Notes under the pieces: generated by a model | Database searches by the model: none | The model's input: the letters and a program-made list of their open reading frames with translations, nothing else | Told to the model about the DNA's origin: nothing | Shown here: one piece after another, positions 1 to 9,795 of the stretch | Numbering within the stretch: position 1 is the first letter of the stretch | Layout of the letters: every line of letters starts with the position of its first letter | Translations under genes and position numbers: made by a program | Assembly: GCF_000001735.4 (NCBI RefSeq) | Contig: NC_003074.8 | Span: 14,639,261-14,703,260, forward strand | Length of the DNA: 64,000 nt | Reading direction: 5' to 3' | From: Arabidopsis thaliana | Taxonomy: Eukaryota > Streptophyta > Magnoliopsida > Brassicales > Brassicaceae

Positions 1-529
1 AGCTTAAGTCTGTGGTCAGATGACAATGTCTTGCGTTTGTTGGTTAGCATGTCAGAAACATCCCCTAAGGTAACAGTCTTGTCTGGACCAATTAACTCGT
101 CCCAGTAACTCTTCATGCCATCAACATAAACCGGATCATCATCTGGATCATAATCCTCAGAAAACTCACCACAGGGCAATCACTTGCAAATTCAGGTAAT
201 GAAAATCTCAGGGGGTATCCACCAAATACTGTCCACAGCTCATACTTTTTCTTTGTTACCAGCTGTCTACATAGCAAGGCATGCATAAGCTTACCAGACA
301 TCGCACACTTACTAACCGGCAAATGGAATAGAGGTCCAAAGCAACATTGAAGAATGAAATCCAATTCCTTTGTCCCCTGAAAGTCCTTCCGGATAAAGGA
401 TAGAATATCTGGTCTTGAGTATATATTTAGCCTTCCCCTCGGATATTGATCGATGGCGAAGAGTCTATTAGGAAGATTTGAATCACACTGAGAAGATGGT
501 TCCTGAGACGTTGACCCTGTCATTAGCAA
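1..529 (-). pseudogene. DUF1985 (ULP-like, MULE-borne) gene, 5' part, frameshifted
   Basis: The minus-strand frame from about 523 down to about 183 encodes a DUF1985 domain. Conserved stretches include LPNRLFAIDQYP, GKLMHALLCRQLV and YELWTVFGGYPLRFSLPEFA, which match the second DUF1985 copy in this window near 51.9 kb. The first ATG is at 523-521. Near position 183 the frame breaks: the homologous continuation (CGEFSEDYDPDDDP, then YWDELIGPDKTVTLGDVSDML) is read in another frame and runs off the left edge, so a small deletion has disrupted the gene. In this family DUF1985 is normally followed by an acidic linker and a C-terminal Ulp1 cysteine protease domain, which would lie outside the window. 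Such genes are carried by Mutator-like elements. The terminal inverted repeat at about 2590-2677 supports that context here. Confidence 0.8.
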
Positions 530-1009
530 GAAACAAGTTCAGAAGATTAAGATTAGATTAACAGATAATATGACCAAATAAAACGAGTTCACAAACGTCT
601 GTCTATTGCTTGCCTAGATTAGATTAACAGAGTAAGAGTACCTTCCATAGTGTAACAGAATAAACTTGTCTGCCAATGCTATCGATTTAGATGTTAAACT
701 GTCTTCCAAATCCTGTAACCGAAACAGATAAACTCATCTTAGATATGGCAGTAATAGATATAGGAAAAGGAAATTATAACTATATGCAGATATTATTTTT
801 TTAAAACAAGTCAAAATCTGAAGTATCTTTTTCATCTCCACAAAAGAAAGTCAAGTTGCAAATGAAACTGACAAAATACCAGAGAGTGAACAAAACAAAG
901 TTCACAAACCAGCATAAGATTAGGTGTAATCACTAAACTACAGCGAAAATAAAATTGAACGGATTAGAAAAGGATCACTCTGAAGAACCAGCAGAAGGAC
1001 AACTCTAAG

Positions 1010-2037
1010 AACCTAACAAAGCCTTGTAAGTGAAAGAAACCAAAAATAATTAAGGCTACTTCAGAAATGAGAACAAGAGTTAGCAAAATTCATCAACAAA
1101 TTATATGGTTTTGTCAATCAAATGAGTTTGTTACAAATGAATTACGTTTCCAAAACAAAAAATTCCATTGTTTATAACTGAAATACGAAAAGAAAACTAA
1201 ACAATGAAAGAATTCACATAAAGATATCTTACTAATGGGATTGTACAATTACTCTATTATTGTTTTTTGCTAACATATAACTTAGAAGCACCACTAAAAT
1301 GCATATCAAACGAATAAAGATTTTAGTTCTGAAGCAAGAAACGAAAATTACAGAAAATCTTATGATGAAAGAAAGAAACTCTAATTATAACAGTATGGCT
1401 CATCTCTAGAATAGTCAAATATGGAGTAAGCTAGTGACGCTCTGCGAGTAAGTCAGAAAGGTACCTGAAAATGCCAAAATATCAGAGAGTAAACAAAACA
1501 AAGTTAACAAACCAACTGAAGATTAGTTACTGAAAAATCAAAACACAATGTGAATTGATGTTATCCAAATATAGTTGACCATCAGACCATATCCAACATG
1601 TTTAAGATAACAGCCAAAGTTGAAAATGCCAAACAATCAGTGAGTAAAACAAGATTAGTTACTGTAAAATCATAACACAATGTGAATTGATTCAGTGCCC
1701 TGTCCACAAAAAGGGCGAGTGCTAATTATGAACTGTAAAATCATAACACACTGAGTCATATTGGTGCTAGCTTACCTGAACTTGCAGAACACTCTGGTGA
1801 GTATTTAGGCCCGTAAATGAACCTAAAATCCAAAAAAAAACAGATAGACACAACCACCATAAGTGAAAAGCTAAACATGAGAGAATAATCATAGGATCAA
1901 GGTGAAGTGGAATAACCTAACAAAGACTAGTAAGTGAAAGAAACCCAAAAAAGTTAAGGCTTTACGAGTAATTGCAACAAGAGTGAGCAAAATTCATATA
2001 CAGAGTATATGGTTTTGTCAATCAAATGAGTTTGTAA
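1010..2037. repeat. Pair of ~125-bp direct repeats (1010-1137 and 1915-2037)
   Basis: Both copies run from AACCTAACAAAG through GTAAGTGAAAGAAAC to TATGGTTTTGTCAATCAAAT and GAGTTTGT, in the same orientation, with scattered mismatches. The repeat lies wholly in noncoding DNA upstream of the DUF1985 gene, so it is internal to that MULE. Confidence 0.75.
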
Positions 2038-2314
2038 CTTAAATACGAAAAACAAGAAGCGAGAACCGAAGATAGAAACTAGAAAATAATAATCAAACAG
2101 CCAGGTATAACTGTTTTAGAGTTTCGACAATTCAAATTTTACATGAAACATAAATCCAATTCGATATAAGAACAATGAGAAATTTGGGGGAAATATCGGT
2201 GGAGTCTTCAGAAAAAGAAAGTCGTGTGCGGCAATGGTGGTGGACAGTGACGGAGAAGTTAGAGAGAATTTAGGGTTTGTGAGCGAAATTAGAAGTCGTC
2301 GTCGTCTGCGTCTT

Positions 2315-2384
2315 CGTCTGAGCGAACAGAGTCACCGGAAAATCGTCTGCGTCGTCGTCTGAGCGAACAGAGTCACCGGAAAAA
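2315..2384. repeat. Tandem duplication of a ~29-bp GC-rich unit
   Basis: CGTCTGAGCGAACAGAGTCA followed by CCGGAAAA occurs at 2315 and again at 2356. It is preceded by CGTCGTC/CGTCTGCG triplet-like runs. It may be part of a 5' UTR on the minus strand. Confidence 0.7.
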
Positions 2385-2589
2385 CTGAAAAGGATGACGT
2401 CGCCGGATTCGTCTTCTACAATAAATAGTAATTTGCAGTTTTTTACTGGATTAGGTTTTTACGCGACTGAAAAAGTCTTCAAAACTCAAATAGGGTAAGG
2501 TAACTGCAAATTCGACGAGTGGTTTGGTTAAGGGATCTCTTTAGTTAATGCGGGTTTGGTTTGAAGACAACCGGTTAGGGTAATAGAGT

Positions 2590-2677
2590 AACTTTGCCAA
2601 GGCAAAGTGCCTGATGATTTTAAAGTGTCGAAACACGTCTAAAGTTATGAAAAAGTGTCTGAGTATGCAATATTCTC
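2590..2677. mobile_element. Right terminal inverted repeat of the DUF1985-carrying MULE
   Basis: Read as reverse complement, this segment begins GAGAATATTGCATACTCAGA and contains the GGCACTTT-type repeats seen at both ends of the 13533-16502 element. Its match to that element's right end is close over about 90 bp (GGCAAAGTGCCT, then TTTTAAAGTGTC). The DUF1985 gene is therefore inside an element whose right end is at 2677 and whose left end is off the window. The following bases TTATATTAT (2678-2686) are a candidate 9-bp TSD half that cannot be checked here. Confidence 0.75.
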
Positions 2678-2871
2678 TTATATTATTATGTTGCTTGTTA
2701 TTGTTTTTTTTGGCGTCTCTAGCGTCGTAAACCACTTTATATATATATATTCCTTCCCCTAATTGGTTAGTGTCTTACCTTACAACTACAAAACACTCAT
2801 CAATATTTAAATTAAAAAATTCAAAAGCAAATTTTAATTTTTGTTTTTACTAAATAAAAATGGAAAATATG

Positions 2872-3203
2872 TGGAAAAAACGCCAACTTTCAAAAATAAG
2901 ACAAAAAAGCATCAACTTACAAATTGTCATTTTAATCACAAAGTTTTAGTTGACGTTTTAAGAAAATAATAAAGTTTTGTTGACCAAGCCAAAAAAGGCA
3001 AGACGTTAAATCTCCGTTAGAATGACGATTACGTGGTTTAGTCGCTGTTAACGGCTTCCGTCTTTGCAAAACGACACCGTCTCTGTAATGACAATATGAC
3101 GTCGTTTTGGTCAGAGAGAAAACTCAATAACCCCAAATCGATTAGAATCCCAAATCGAAAACCCTAGATTTTTTTTCCAAATTCTCTCTCGAGCTCTTGT
3201 CGA
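2872..3203 (+). mobile_element. Probable MULE terminal region and 5' leader of the MuDR-type gene
   Basis: The sequence starts GGAAAAAACGCCAACTTTC, a form typical of Arabidopsis MULE ends, and leads into an AT-rich stretch and then a leader (AAACCCTAG) just ahead of the transposase reading frame. The exact terminus and TSD are not established because the other end of this element has been lost. Confidence 0.45.
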
Positions 3204-4515
3204 TTGATTCCGATGAAAATGCGAGTAGGAAATAGGAATCCTCGTCAGTCGCGGAGGCTGAAATCTATGGTAGACGGCGGTTCAAGAGCAAACGATCCTA
3301 TGCCCAAAGAAACAAAGACAGTTGTAATCGAAGATGAGATTGAGGCGGTGTCTTTACCTTCAGAGATTGAGGCGTTTTCGATACGACCGGAGAAGAACCC
3401 AATAGAAGACAGTGAGGCGGTTCCTCCACGGAAACAAAAAAAGAGAAAAAAGAAAACTCGTGAAGATATAGAAGTAGATTGTGAAGTTGTTAGTGGGGAT
3501 GATTATGAGGTAGTCGGCGATGAAGACTGTGAGGAGGTTGGGTATGCTGACGAATGAATCAGGAACGATGTAGAGGCAGCTAATGTGCTTGGGGACGAAA
3601 AATTGACCATTGAAGCTGTTCTACAATGATATTCCGAACCACCTATTGGTGAAGAGGAAGCTAATGTGGATGATAATGGCGATGGAGGTGCATATGAAGA
3701 CAATGTCGATGGAGGTATAGAGGAAGAACAATGCGATAACTTTGAAACTGAGTTTGGAGTGGGTGCGAGAGAAGATGATAATGAAAGTGATGCACACAGC
3801 GAAGATGAAATCTGGGACGATGAGAGGATTCTAGAGCCTATGTCACACAGTGATGACGATGAAGAAGGTCCTGAACAAGAAGGTGTTGTTCCTCAAGCGG
3901 AAGATCCTTACGAGCTACTGAGGTTAGGGAAGACTTTCAATGGCCCAAATGAATTCAAGATAGCCGTCCTAAGGTACTCTCAAAACCATATATGACATCT
4001 AGCTTTATAGATCACAAAGTTAGAGAATTGGTGCAAAGTGTTCTTCAATTGATGTGAAATGTCCTTGGAGATATTTTTGCTCGTATGATAAGAAGATACA
4101 TAAGATGCAAGTGAAGATATACGATGATGAGCATGCTTGTGTGAGGTCGGGGTACTTTAAGATGTTGAAGCAAGGAAAAATTGCTTGGTTGTATAGAGAA
4201 AGATTGAGGAAAAATCCAAAAATTACAAAGCAAGAGATGGTTAGTGAGATACAAAGAGAGTATAACCTTGTACTCACAGAAGATCAATGTTCCAAGGCCA
4301 AGACAAAAGTCTTAAGGGAAAATAAGCGACCTCATGAAGACCATTTTGCTCGGATTTGGGACTATCGTGCAGAGATCTTTAGATCTAATCCGGATTCAAC
4401 ATTTGAGATTGAGACAACTCCTAGTCCAACAATAGGTAGCTTACAGAGGTTTTTTCGACTCTTTATTTGTTTCAAAGCACAGAGAGATTCTTGGAAGCAC
4501 ACTTGTAGACTTATC
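3204..4515 (+). pseudogene. MuDR-type MULE transposase, N-terminal half, truncated and mutated
   Basis: Three consecutive frame pieces (3204-3557, 3666-3995, 4054-4515) encode the acidic N-terminal region and the MuDR DNA-binding domain: DPYELLRLGKTFNGPNEFKIAVLRYS, then DVKCPWRYFCSYDKKIHKMQ, the ERLRKNPKITKQEMV helix region and FRLFICFKAQRDSWKHTCR. Lesions include in-frame stops at 3555-3557 and 3627-3629, a one-base frameshift near 3987 and two further stops before CPWR. The match ends after SWKHTCR near 4515. The DDE catalytic domain and zinc knuckle are absent, so the gene cannot make an active transposase. An LTR-type sequence starts within about 90 bp of the break. Confidence 0.85.
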
Positions 4516-4601
4516 ATAAGAAAACTCACTTGCTTTTTCTTGACTTCTTCCACTCAGCCAATTTCTCAACTTGTGTTGCGCCAACTTTCGCAAATGGATA
4601 A

Positions 4602-5639
4602 TGATAACACGGTATTTTAGCCCATTTTAGCTATTATTTTCTTATGTTTTAGAGAGCATTTGGTGCTATTTCTGAGTCAAGAAGGAGATAAACATGTATT
4701 TTGGGAGCCAAAAAGGTTTTAATAGTTTTAGAGCAAAAAAGACCAAGAGATGAACAATTCTCGTATTTCAGAAGTTTGGCACTCATTGAAGATCTTCCCG
4801 TGCATCAAATCTACATATCTCGGAGTCTATGGAGAGCTAGAAGAGTCAAGATTAACATCAAAGTCGAAACAAAGCAACCCATAAAGCTTTTCGGAAGAAA
4901 CGACCCGAAGAATGAAGACATGTCTCGAGAATCAGCTGCATTGCGAAGCAACCATTCCGAAACCAAGCGGTTGCGGAGACTCGTACCCGGGCGGTCTCTC
5001 ACGTTTCCCTCCGGTCATTAAACCCGCGTCCAAATCACCTCCTCTTCATCCCACCATCATAAACTTTGACGAGGAGCCCCTCTACTGGTCCCAATCACTT
5101 ATCCAACCAACGGAATTGACGTTTCCACTCCTAAACCTAATTCTTGATCCCCAAGTATAAAAACATTTTGTAAACCATAAACCTAGGGGTGCCATATTCT
5201 TGAATTCATCCCAAGCAAACCTAGCTGCCGCCGTGAGCCCCCAAGCTGTTGTCGCACCTTTGGGCTTTGAAGAACACCGAATCTCTCCCTTTTCCCTAGT
5301 TTGTAGAAGATCTATTAAGGTGAAGTCTTACCTTTTGTATTCTAGATTCAAAGAAGTAATCTCTAAACCTTTCTTGAGTATTATTCATCTCTTTCTTATG
5401 GTCTTATCAATCCACCCATTGATGAGTTCCTTTACAATGCAAGAGTAGATCTCTAGTTGGGTTTAGAGGGCTAGTCAAAGGGGGGTCGATGATCTAATGT
5501 TTAAGTGGCTATAACTATGGCTTTGTTTAATCGTTTATACGGTTCTTTCTAGTTGAGTTTGTTCTAAATGCATGTATGTCCTGCACGCCACCTAGTACAT
5601 GATTTTAGAAATTTTATCCTTGGCAGAATCTTGTGTAAT
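4602..5639 (+). mobile_element. Athila/Tat-like LTR remnant, left part
   Basis: This begins TGATAACACGG, close to the TGATATA start of the better-defined solo LTR at 39177-40350. It shares the GTGCATCAAATC segment with the LTR remnant at 23.8-24.9 kb. It follows the truncated transposase directly and is interrupted at 5640 by the Cassandra array; the sequence resumes at 7278. No internal gag-pol is seen, so it is a solo LTR or LTR fragment. Short frames here (4701-5021, 4912-5160, 5200-5448) have no recognisable protein content. Confidence 0.5.
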
Positions 5640-5750
5640 TGTAACATCCCGGTTTTAGGAATATGGTGTTGCATTCGGAAAGGTATAAAAGAATTTATAT
5701 GACCACCTATGTCACGAAAGTACATTTATCTTTTCCGTTAACTGTCCTGA

Positions 5751-5822
5751 GAGAACTTCACAGTTAAGCGTGCTTGAGCTGGGAAGTCTCAAGATGGGTA
5801 ACCTTTCGGGAAGTTATTGTTG
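5751..5822 (+). ncRNA. 5S rRNA-like segment in Cassandra LTR 1
   Basis: AACTTCACAGTTAAGCGTGC, then TTGAGC, AAGATGGGTAACC and CGGGAAGT align with the internal-promoter half of plant 5S rRNA (GAAGTTAAGCGTGCTTGG, then GGATGGGTGACC and TGGGAAGT). This covers the A-box and C-box of the RNA polymerase III promoter. Sister copies lie at about 6214-6291, 6689-6757 and 7037-7102. It is not a true 5S gene: the 5' half of 5S rRNA is not recognisable. Confidence 0.7.
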
Positions 5823-6213
5823 GAACCATACGAATAAGAACAAAACATGGGGAAAGATCATGTAGTGGTTTGTAGGGTTGGTAACAAGTCTTTAACGTCT
5901 CCCGGACGTGGCGTACCGACTGTCAGACAGAAGTGGGCCCATGGGCCCGAGAGAGGACGTGAGGCTCACTAGTAGGGGCGGTCGGGAGTTACAAGTTGTA
6001 TCAGAGGAGAAATCATACGAGAGTGGAATCAAAAAGCCTCACACTGTACGGGGTGACAGTCTTGGTGCGCAACGAGGACGTTGCGATCTGTTACTGGGGT
6101 GAATTGTAATATCCTGGTTTTAGGAATATGGTGGTGCATGCAGAGTAGTTTAAAAGAATTGATATGGCCACCTATGTCACCAAATTGCACTTATCTTTTT
6201 GGTTAACTGTCCT

Positions 6214-6291
6214 GATTGAACTCATTAGTCCATAGTTAAGCGTGGTTGAGTTCAGAAAGTCTCAAGATAGGTGACCTTCCAGGAAGTGATT
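6214..6291 (+). ncRNA. 5S rRNA-like segment in Cassandra LTR 2
   Basis: AGTTAAGCGTGGTTGAG and AGATAGGTGACC with AGGAAGTGATT follow the 5S A-box/C-box order and spacing. It carries substitutions in both boxes relative to the copies in LTR 1 and LTR 3. Confidence 0.65.
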
Positions 6292-6688
6292 GTTGGAACC
6301 ATGCAAGTGGGGATAAAATATGGAAAAATATCATGTGGATAATTTGTAAGATTGGTAACAAGTCTTTAAAGCCATCCGGACGTGGTGTACCGATCATAGG
6401 ACAAGGGTGAGCCCATGGGCCCGAGAGAAAACGTGGAGCCCACTGGTAGGGGCGGTTGGAGCGTTATATGTGGTATCAGGGCCAAACCCATATGAGTATG
6501 GAGTCAATAAGGCTCACAACGTAGGGGGTGATGGTCTTCGCGTACAATGAGGACGTTGCGATCTGTTATTGGGGTGAAATGTAACACCCCGATTTTAGGA
6601 ATAAGGTGGTGCATGTGAAAGGTTTAAAAGAATTAATATGGCCACTTCTGTCATCAAAGTGCACTTATCTTTTCGGTTACTTGTCTTG

Positions 6689-6757
6689 AGAGAACTCCTG
6701 AGTTAAGCTTGCTTGAGTTGGGAAAGTCTCAAGATGGGTGACTTTCCGGGAAGTGAT
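6689..6757 (+). ncRNA. 5S rRNA-like segment in Cassandra LTR 3
   Basis: GAACTCCTGAGTTAAGCTTG, then CTTGAG and AAGATGGGTGACTTTCCGGG are the closest of the four copies to plant 5S rRNA in the C-box region (GGATGGGTGACCTCCTGGG in 5S). Confidence 0.7.
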
Positions 6758-7036
6758 TGTTAGAACCATACGAGTGAGGACAAAAGATGGGTAAAGATCA
6801 TGTGGTGATTTTTAGGGTTGGGAACAAGTCATTAAAGCCTCCCGGACGTGGTGTACCAACCGTCGGACAAGGGTGAGCCCATAATCCAAAGAAAGGATGT
6901 GGGGCCCACTGGTAAGGGCGGTTGGGGCTTTACAAAAAAAAAAAAATCCGCAAATAATTTGAACCTAGATTTAGAAGAACGTTTTTAAATTTGAACCATT
7001 ATGGTGCAACGGATTTTTTTTGTTAAATTGTCCTTT

Positions 7037-7102
7037 GATAACTCGATAGTTAAGCGTTGTTGAACTGTGAAAGTCTCAAGATGAGTGACCTTGTGGGAAG
7101 TG
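7037..7102 (+). ncRNA. 5S rRNA-like segment in partial Cassandra LTR 4
   Basis: AACTCGATAGTTAAGCGTTG with AAGATGAGTGACC and GTGGGAAGTGATT. The LTR around it has lost its 5' part, replaced by unrelated A-rich sequence at 6935-6998. Confidence 0.6.
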
Positions 7103-7277
7103 ATTATAGGAACCATGCGAGTGAGGACAAAACATGGGAAAATATCATGTGGCGATTTATAAGGTTGGTAACAAGTATTTAAAGCCATCTGGACGTGGCG
7201 TACTGACCTTCAGACAATGGGCCATGGGCTTGAGAGAGAACGTGGGGCCCACTGGTAGGGACGGTCGAGTTGTTACA

Positions 7278-7700
7278 GTAATTCAGTTGAACCTAGCTCA
7301 CGATTGAATATTGTGCTATAACCTTCGATAGTTGAGTTATAGGGCCTTATGGACTAGAATCAAACTTGATCTGAATGTTTTGATCTATGTGTAGTTGTCT
7401 GCGATAGTTGAGTAATAGAGTACAGGGAGATTAGCCGGCTCTCGCCTATAACCTAGGGTTAGTCGAATACGAATGAGTTTCGTATGTCCAAGAACTTGGA
7501 AATAAACAAACATAACCATGTTATCCTTAGACTTGATCATTGAACCCCTGCGATCCCTTGAATGCCTAATGTTTCTCTTATTGCTTTCACTTGCCTGCTT
7601 TACCTTCTTATATTGCTTACTTATTTACTTGCAACTAACCCCTTCTTTTGTTTATTGGTCCTACCTTTACTCTCTTCCGACAGACTTCTCTGAAATACTT
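7278..7700 (+). mobile_element. Athila/Tat-like LTR remnant, right part
   Basis: This continues the LTR sequence broken at 5639. Joining across the 5-bp duplication restores a continuous stretch. No coding content is recognised. The right boundary is not sharp; sequence to about 7780 could be the LTR end or the start of an internal region. Confidence 0.4.
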
Positions 7701-7879
7701 CTATGTATGTGAGATCAATCCTAAAATACTACTCCAATTTGGTGTGCACTGGCAGTAGTCGTGTACTCTTTCAAGTAAAAGCCAGGGGCAAAATAAAACA
7801 TGCATCAGATACAATACTAGGTACTTCTTCTTCTCACATGTATAAGGTAGTTGTGTATGAATTGAAGAAATTGTACCTC

Positions 7880-8196
7880 GCTTACTTTTTCTTTGTGCAG
7901 TTGGTCTGCTAACATCATCAGCATGGTCAACTTGACTTTGTTCTTTTGATCTTTTTGGAACATTATCACCAACATTGCCAATAAATTTACTCTTCTTACC
8001 TTGTGGCTATCAAAAAGAATAAAAACAGCTGTTTTAAATACCTTGTAAACAAAATTTTAATTTCTTGCAAATATTCTTATAACAAAATTTTCTCGCAATA
8101 TAATACATTACTTATTTATAAAAACCTCATATACAAACCTTAAATAAGATACAAAACTCTTTTCTTGTTGGAACATCATCATCAGCACTATCAACT
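7880..8196 (-). pseudogene. Two putative exons of an unidentified acidic/lysine-rich protein, cut by an LTR
   Basis: On the minus strand, about 8008-7890 has an acceptor (TTTGATAG) before a frame starting PQGKKSKFIGNVG and containing QVDHADDVSRPTAQRK, followed by a GTAAGC donor. An upstream piece ending near 8140 reads QVDSADDDVPTRKEF. The two share the QVDxADD phrase, so exon duplication is likely. The style resembles the repetitive linkers of ULP-like genes, but that is only an impression. The left piece is truncated exactly where the LTR begins at 8197. Confidence 0.35.
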
Positions 8197-8490
8197 TGTT
8201 GATAGAATATGCGGAAGTATATGAGAATAATGAGAGATTTATGAAGCACAAGAGAGAGAGTTTATGAGTCGTGTGTTATTGTATTCGAATAGAATAGTTT
8301 ATATGTTTGTTTACAGCCCATTTAAAGACATACAAGAGACATATAGCCGTTACACATGATCCCATAAAGTGAAAGCGACCTTGTGCAAGATAGCGACATG
8401 AGGAGAGATGGTTCCCTTTGTCTCTAGCGGTGAAAGTTACAAAAGAGTGTGTTTCATTAGATATTAGTCTGGTCCGGACTAACACAACTC
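8197..8490 (-). mobile_element. Copia-type LTR remnant
   Basis: The plus strand starts TGTTGATAGAATATGC, whose reverse complement ends ATTCTATCAACA, a common end of Ty1/copia LTRs in Brassicaceae. The far end near 8490 was not defined, and no internal coding sequence is attached. Confidence 0.4.
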
Positions 8491-9795
8491 ATGATCATGG
8501 CAAGGGTTGAAAAGCCTAAACCGTGTTCGTGAGGGATGGTTTATGTGGGTGATCCGGCTAAGGGTCTAAATCCGTTTTGAACCTAAGTTAGGTTGTCTGT
8601 ATGAGCTATCAATGTAGCGATTCTCGGTAGCCCTTGGCTTGTCCTGCCAAAGAGTGATTCGGGGGTGTTACAATTAGTGGTATCAGAGCATGGTTCATGA
8701 TGCTCACGTGACACACGTTTTCTAAAAGTTTTATCGAGTAAATGAGTCACAAAAGCAATTAGATAAACCGGTATGTCCCGAGTTAGTGGGGAATGGGTTA
8801 GATATAACCCTTGTTGTTGTTGTAGTTGTGCGTTTGGATTGGATCGAGAATGGATGGCCGTGGGGGACCGCAACAAAGATTTTAAAGTGTTAAAGAATCC
8901 TAGCCGAGCTCGGCAACGAGGGCTTGTAACTCAAGTGAGGTCTAGTGGGGAAGCGGGTGAGTTGTTTCAGAGAAAACTAAGGAATCGTGAAAGAGAAGTT
9001 GAGGAGATTTTTGCAGAAAGAGTAAGAACCAAGGTGGGTGATGAGATGCGAGTTGTAGAGAACAAGAGTCGAAGGTGTAACTATCATTTTTGAGGAAGAA
9101 GGAAAACGGAAGATGAATGACATTAATTGGAAGAATGATGAGAAAGACTTATTAATCGGAGTAAGGTATGCGGGAAGTGATGAAGACGAGAAGAAGTAAG
9201 TGATTGGAAGGAGAACCGGTTTTACCATAACAAAACCGGTTTTAAACTTAAGAACCAGTGTATACCGATTTGACCATGAATCAACAAAATCGAAAATACT
9301 TACCAATCTGATTTTGATCAATTCCGACTTTGGTTTAGTGAGATGTTAGTGACAATAGATTCGTATGAGGGAGGGCTTTCTAGGAAGGTATAGATCAACC
9401 CCTAATTCTCCCCAAAGCTCTTTGGAAGGCTGAAAACAATTCAGCACGAAACCACTAACAACATATGCCACAACCAACCAAAAGTTGCAAATTGACAATG
9501 GATGCGGCTTTTAATTCGTTGGGGCTTTAAAACGCATATATATACAACATATTAAGGTTAAGAAACGAAGATTCAACTTGCCAAAAACTCTCCTTCGTTT
9601 TCGGAAAGGATCAACTCGATTTCTACCTCTTTTCACGTTTTTTGCATTTCGGTCCCCGGTCTTTTATCTAGTTACAGATTCTACCCTAGACTTTTAAATT
9701 CCTCAGAAATTCCCCTGAAATTAGACAGTTTCAACATGATCAATTTAACCCAAAATCTGATTCTTCATTTTCTTTTAATTACGGGCGTTACATAT
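8490..9795 (+). mobile_element. Degraded LTR retrotransposon with PBS, no pol
   Basis: An LTR end (GGTGTTACA at 8664-8672) is followed by a Met-tRNA primer-binding site TGGTATCAGAGC at 8678-8689. A short open stretch follows (8851-9093: AVGDRNKDFKVLKNPSRARQ, then a basic, glutamate-rich segment), which could be a leader or gag remnant. From about 9100 to 9795 the sequence is LTR-like and ends GGGCGTTACA at 9784-9793. No protease, integrase or reverse transcriptase was recognised, so most of the element is deleted. Confidence 0.5.

Larger units (their letters stand above)
530..2560 (-). promoter_or_regulatory. Noncoding leader/upstream region of the DUF1985 gene with degenerate direct repeats
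   Basis: There is no convincing coding sequence in this 2-kb stretch. It probably holds promoter, 5' UTR and introns of the leftward DUF1985 gene. It contains several degenerate direct repeats: a ~125-bp unit at about 1010-1137 and 1915-2037, and a shorter unit with GATTAGTTACTG and AACACAATGTGAATTGAT near 1510-1560, 1650-1700 and 1735-1760. The hexamer GATTAG recurs at least six times on the plus strand. The end nearest the TIR is GC-richer, with a short tandem duplication at 2315-2384. Confidence 0.5.
5640..7277 (+). mobile_element. Tandem array of Cassandra-type TRIM retrotransposons with 5S-like LTRs
   Basis: The array reads LTR (5640-5993), internal (5994-6104), LTR (6105-6468), internal (6469-6579), LTR (6580-6934), poly(A)-like interruption, then a partial fourth LTR (about 6999-7277). 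LTRs start TGTAACA/TGTAATA and end TTACA or TTATA. Both internal segments are 111 bp and begin with a primer-binding site resembling the initiator Met-tRNA PBS (TGGTATCAGG at 6471; TGTATCAGAG at 5997). Each LTR holds a 5S rRNA-like block. No protein is encoded, as expected for terminal-repeat retrotransposons in miniature. The whole array is flanked by the 5-bp duplication GTAAT (5635-5639 and 7278-7282), so it entered or was retained as one insertion inside an older LTR. Confidence 0.85.

Noticed and set aside
5640-7277. A genuine 5S rDNA cluster
   Set aside because: Only the internal-promoter half of 5S is recognisable. The repeat unit has LTR ends, a tRNA primer-binding site and a target-site duplication, which fit Cassandra TRIMs.
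8583-8876. Minus-strand 97-residue open frame
   Set aside because: It lies antisense across an LTR end and primer-binding site and has no recognisable domain.
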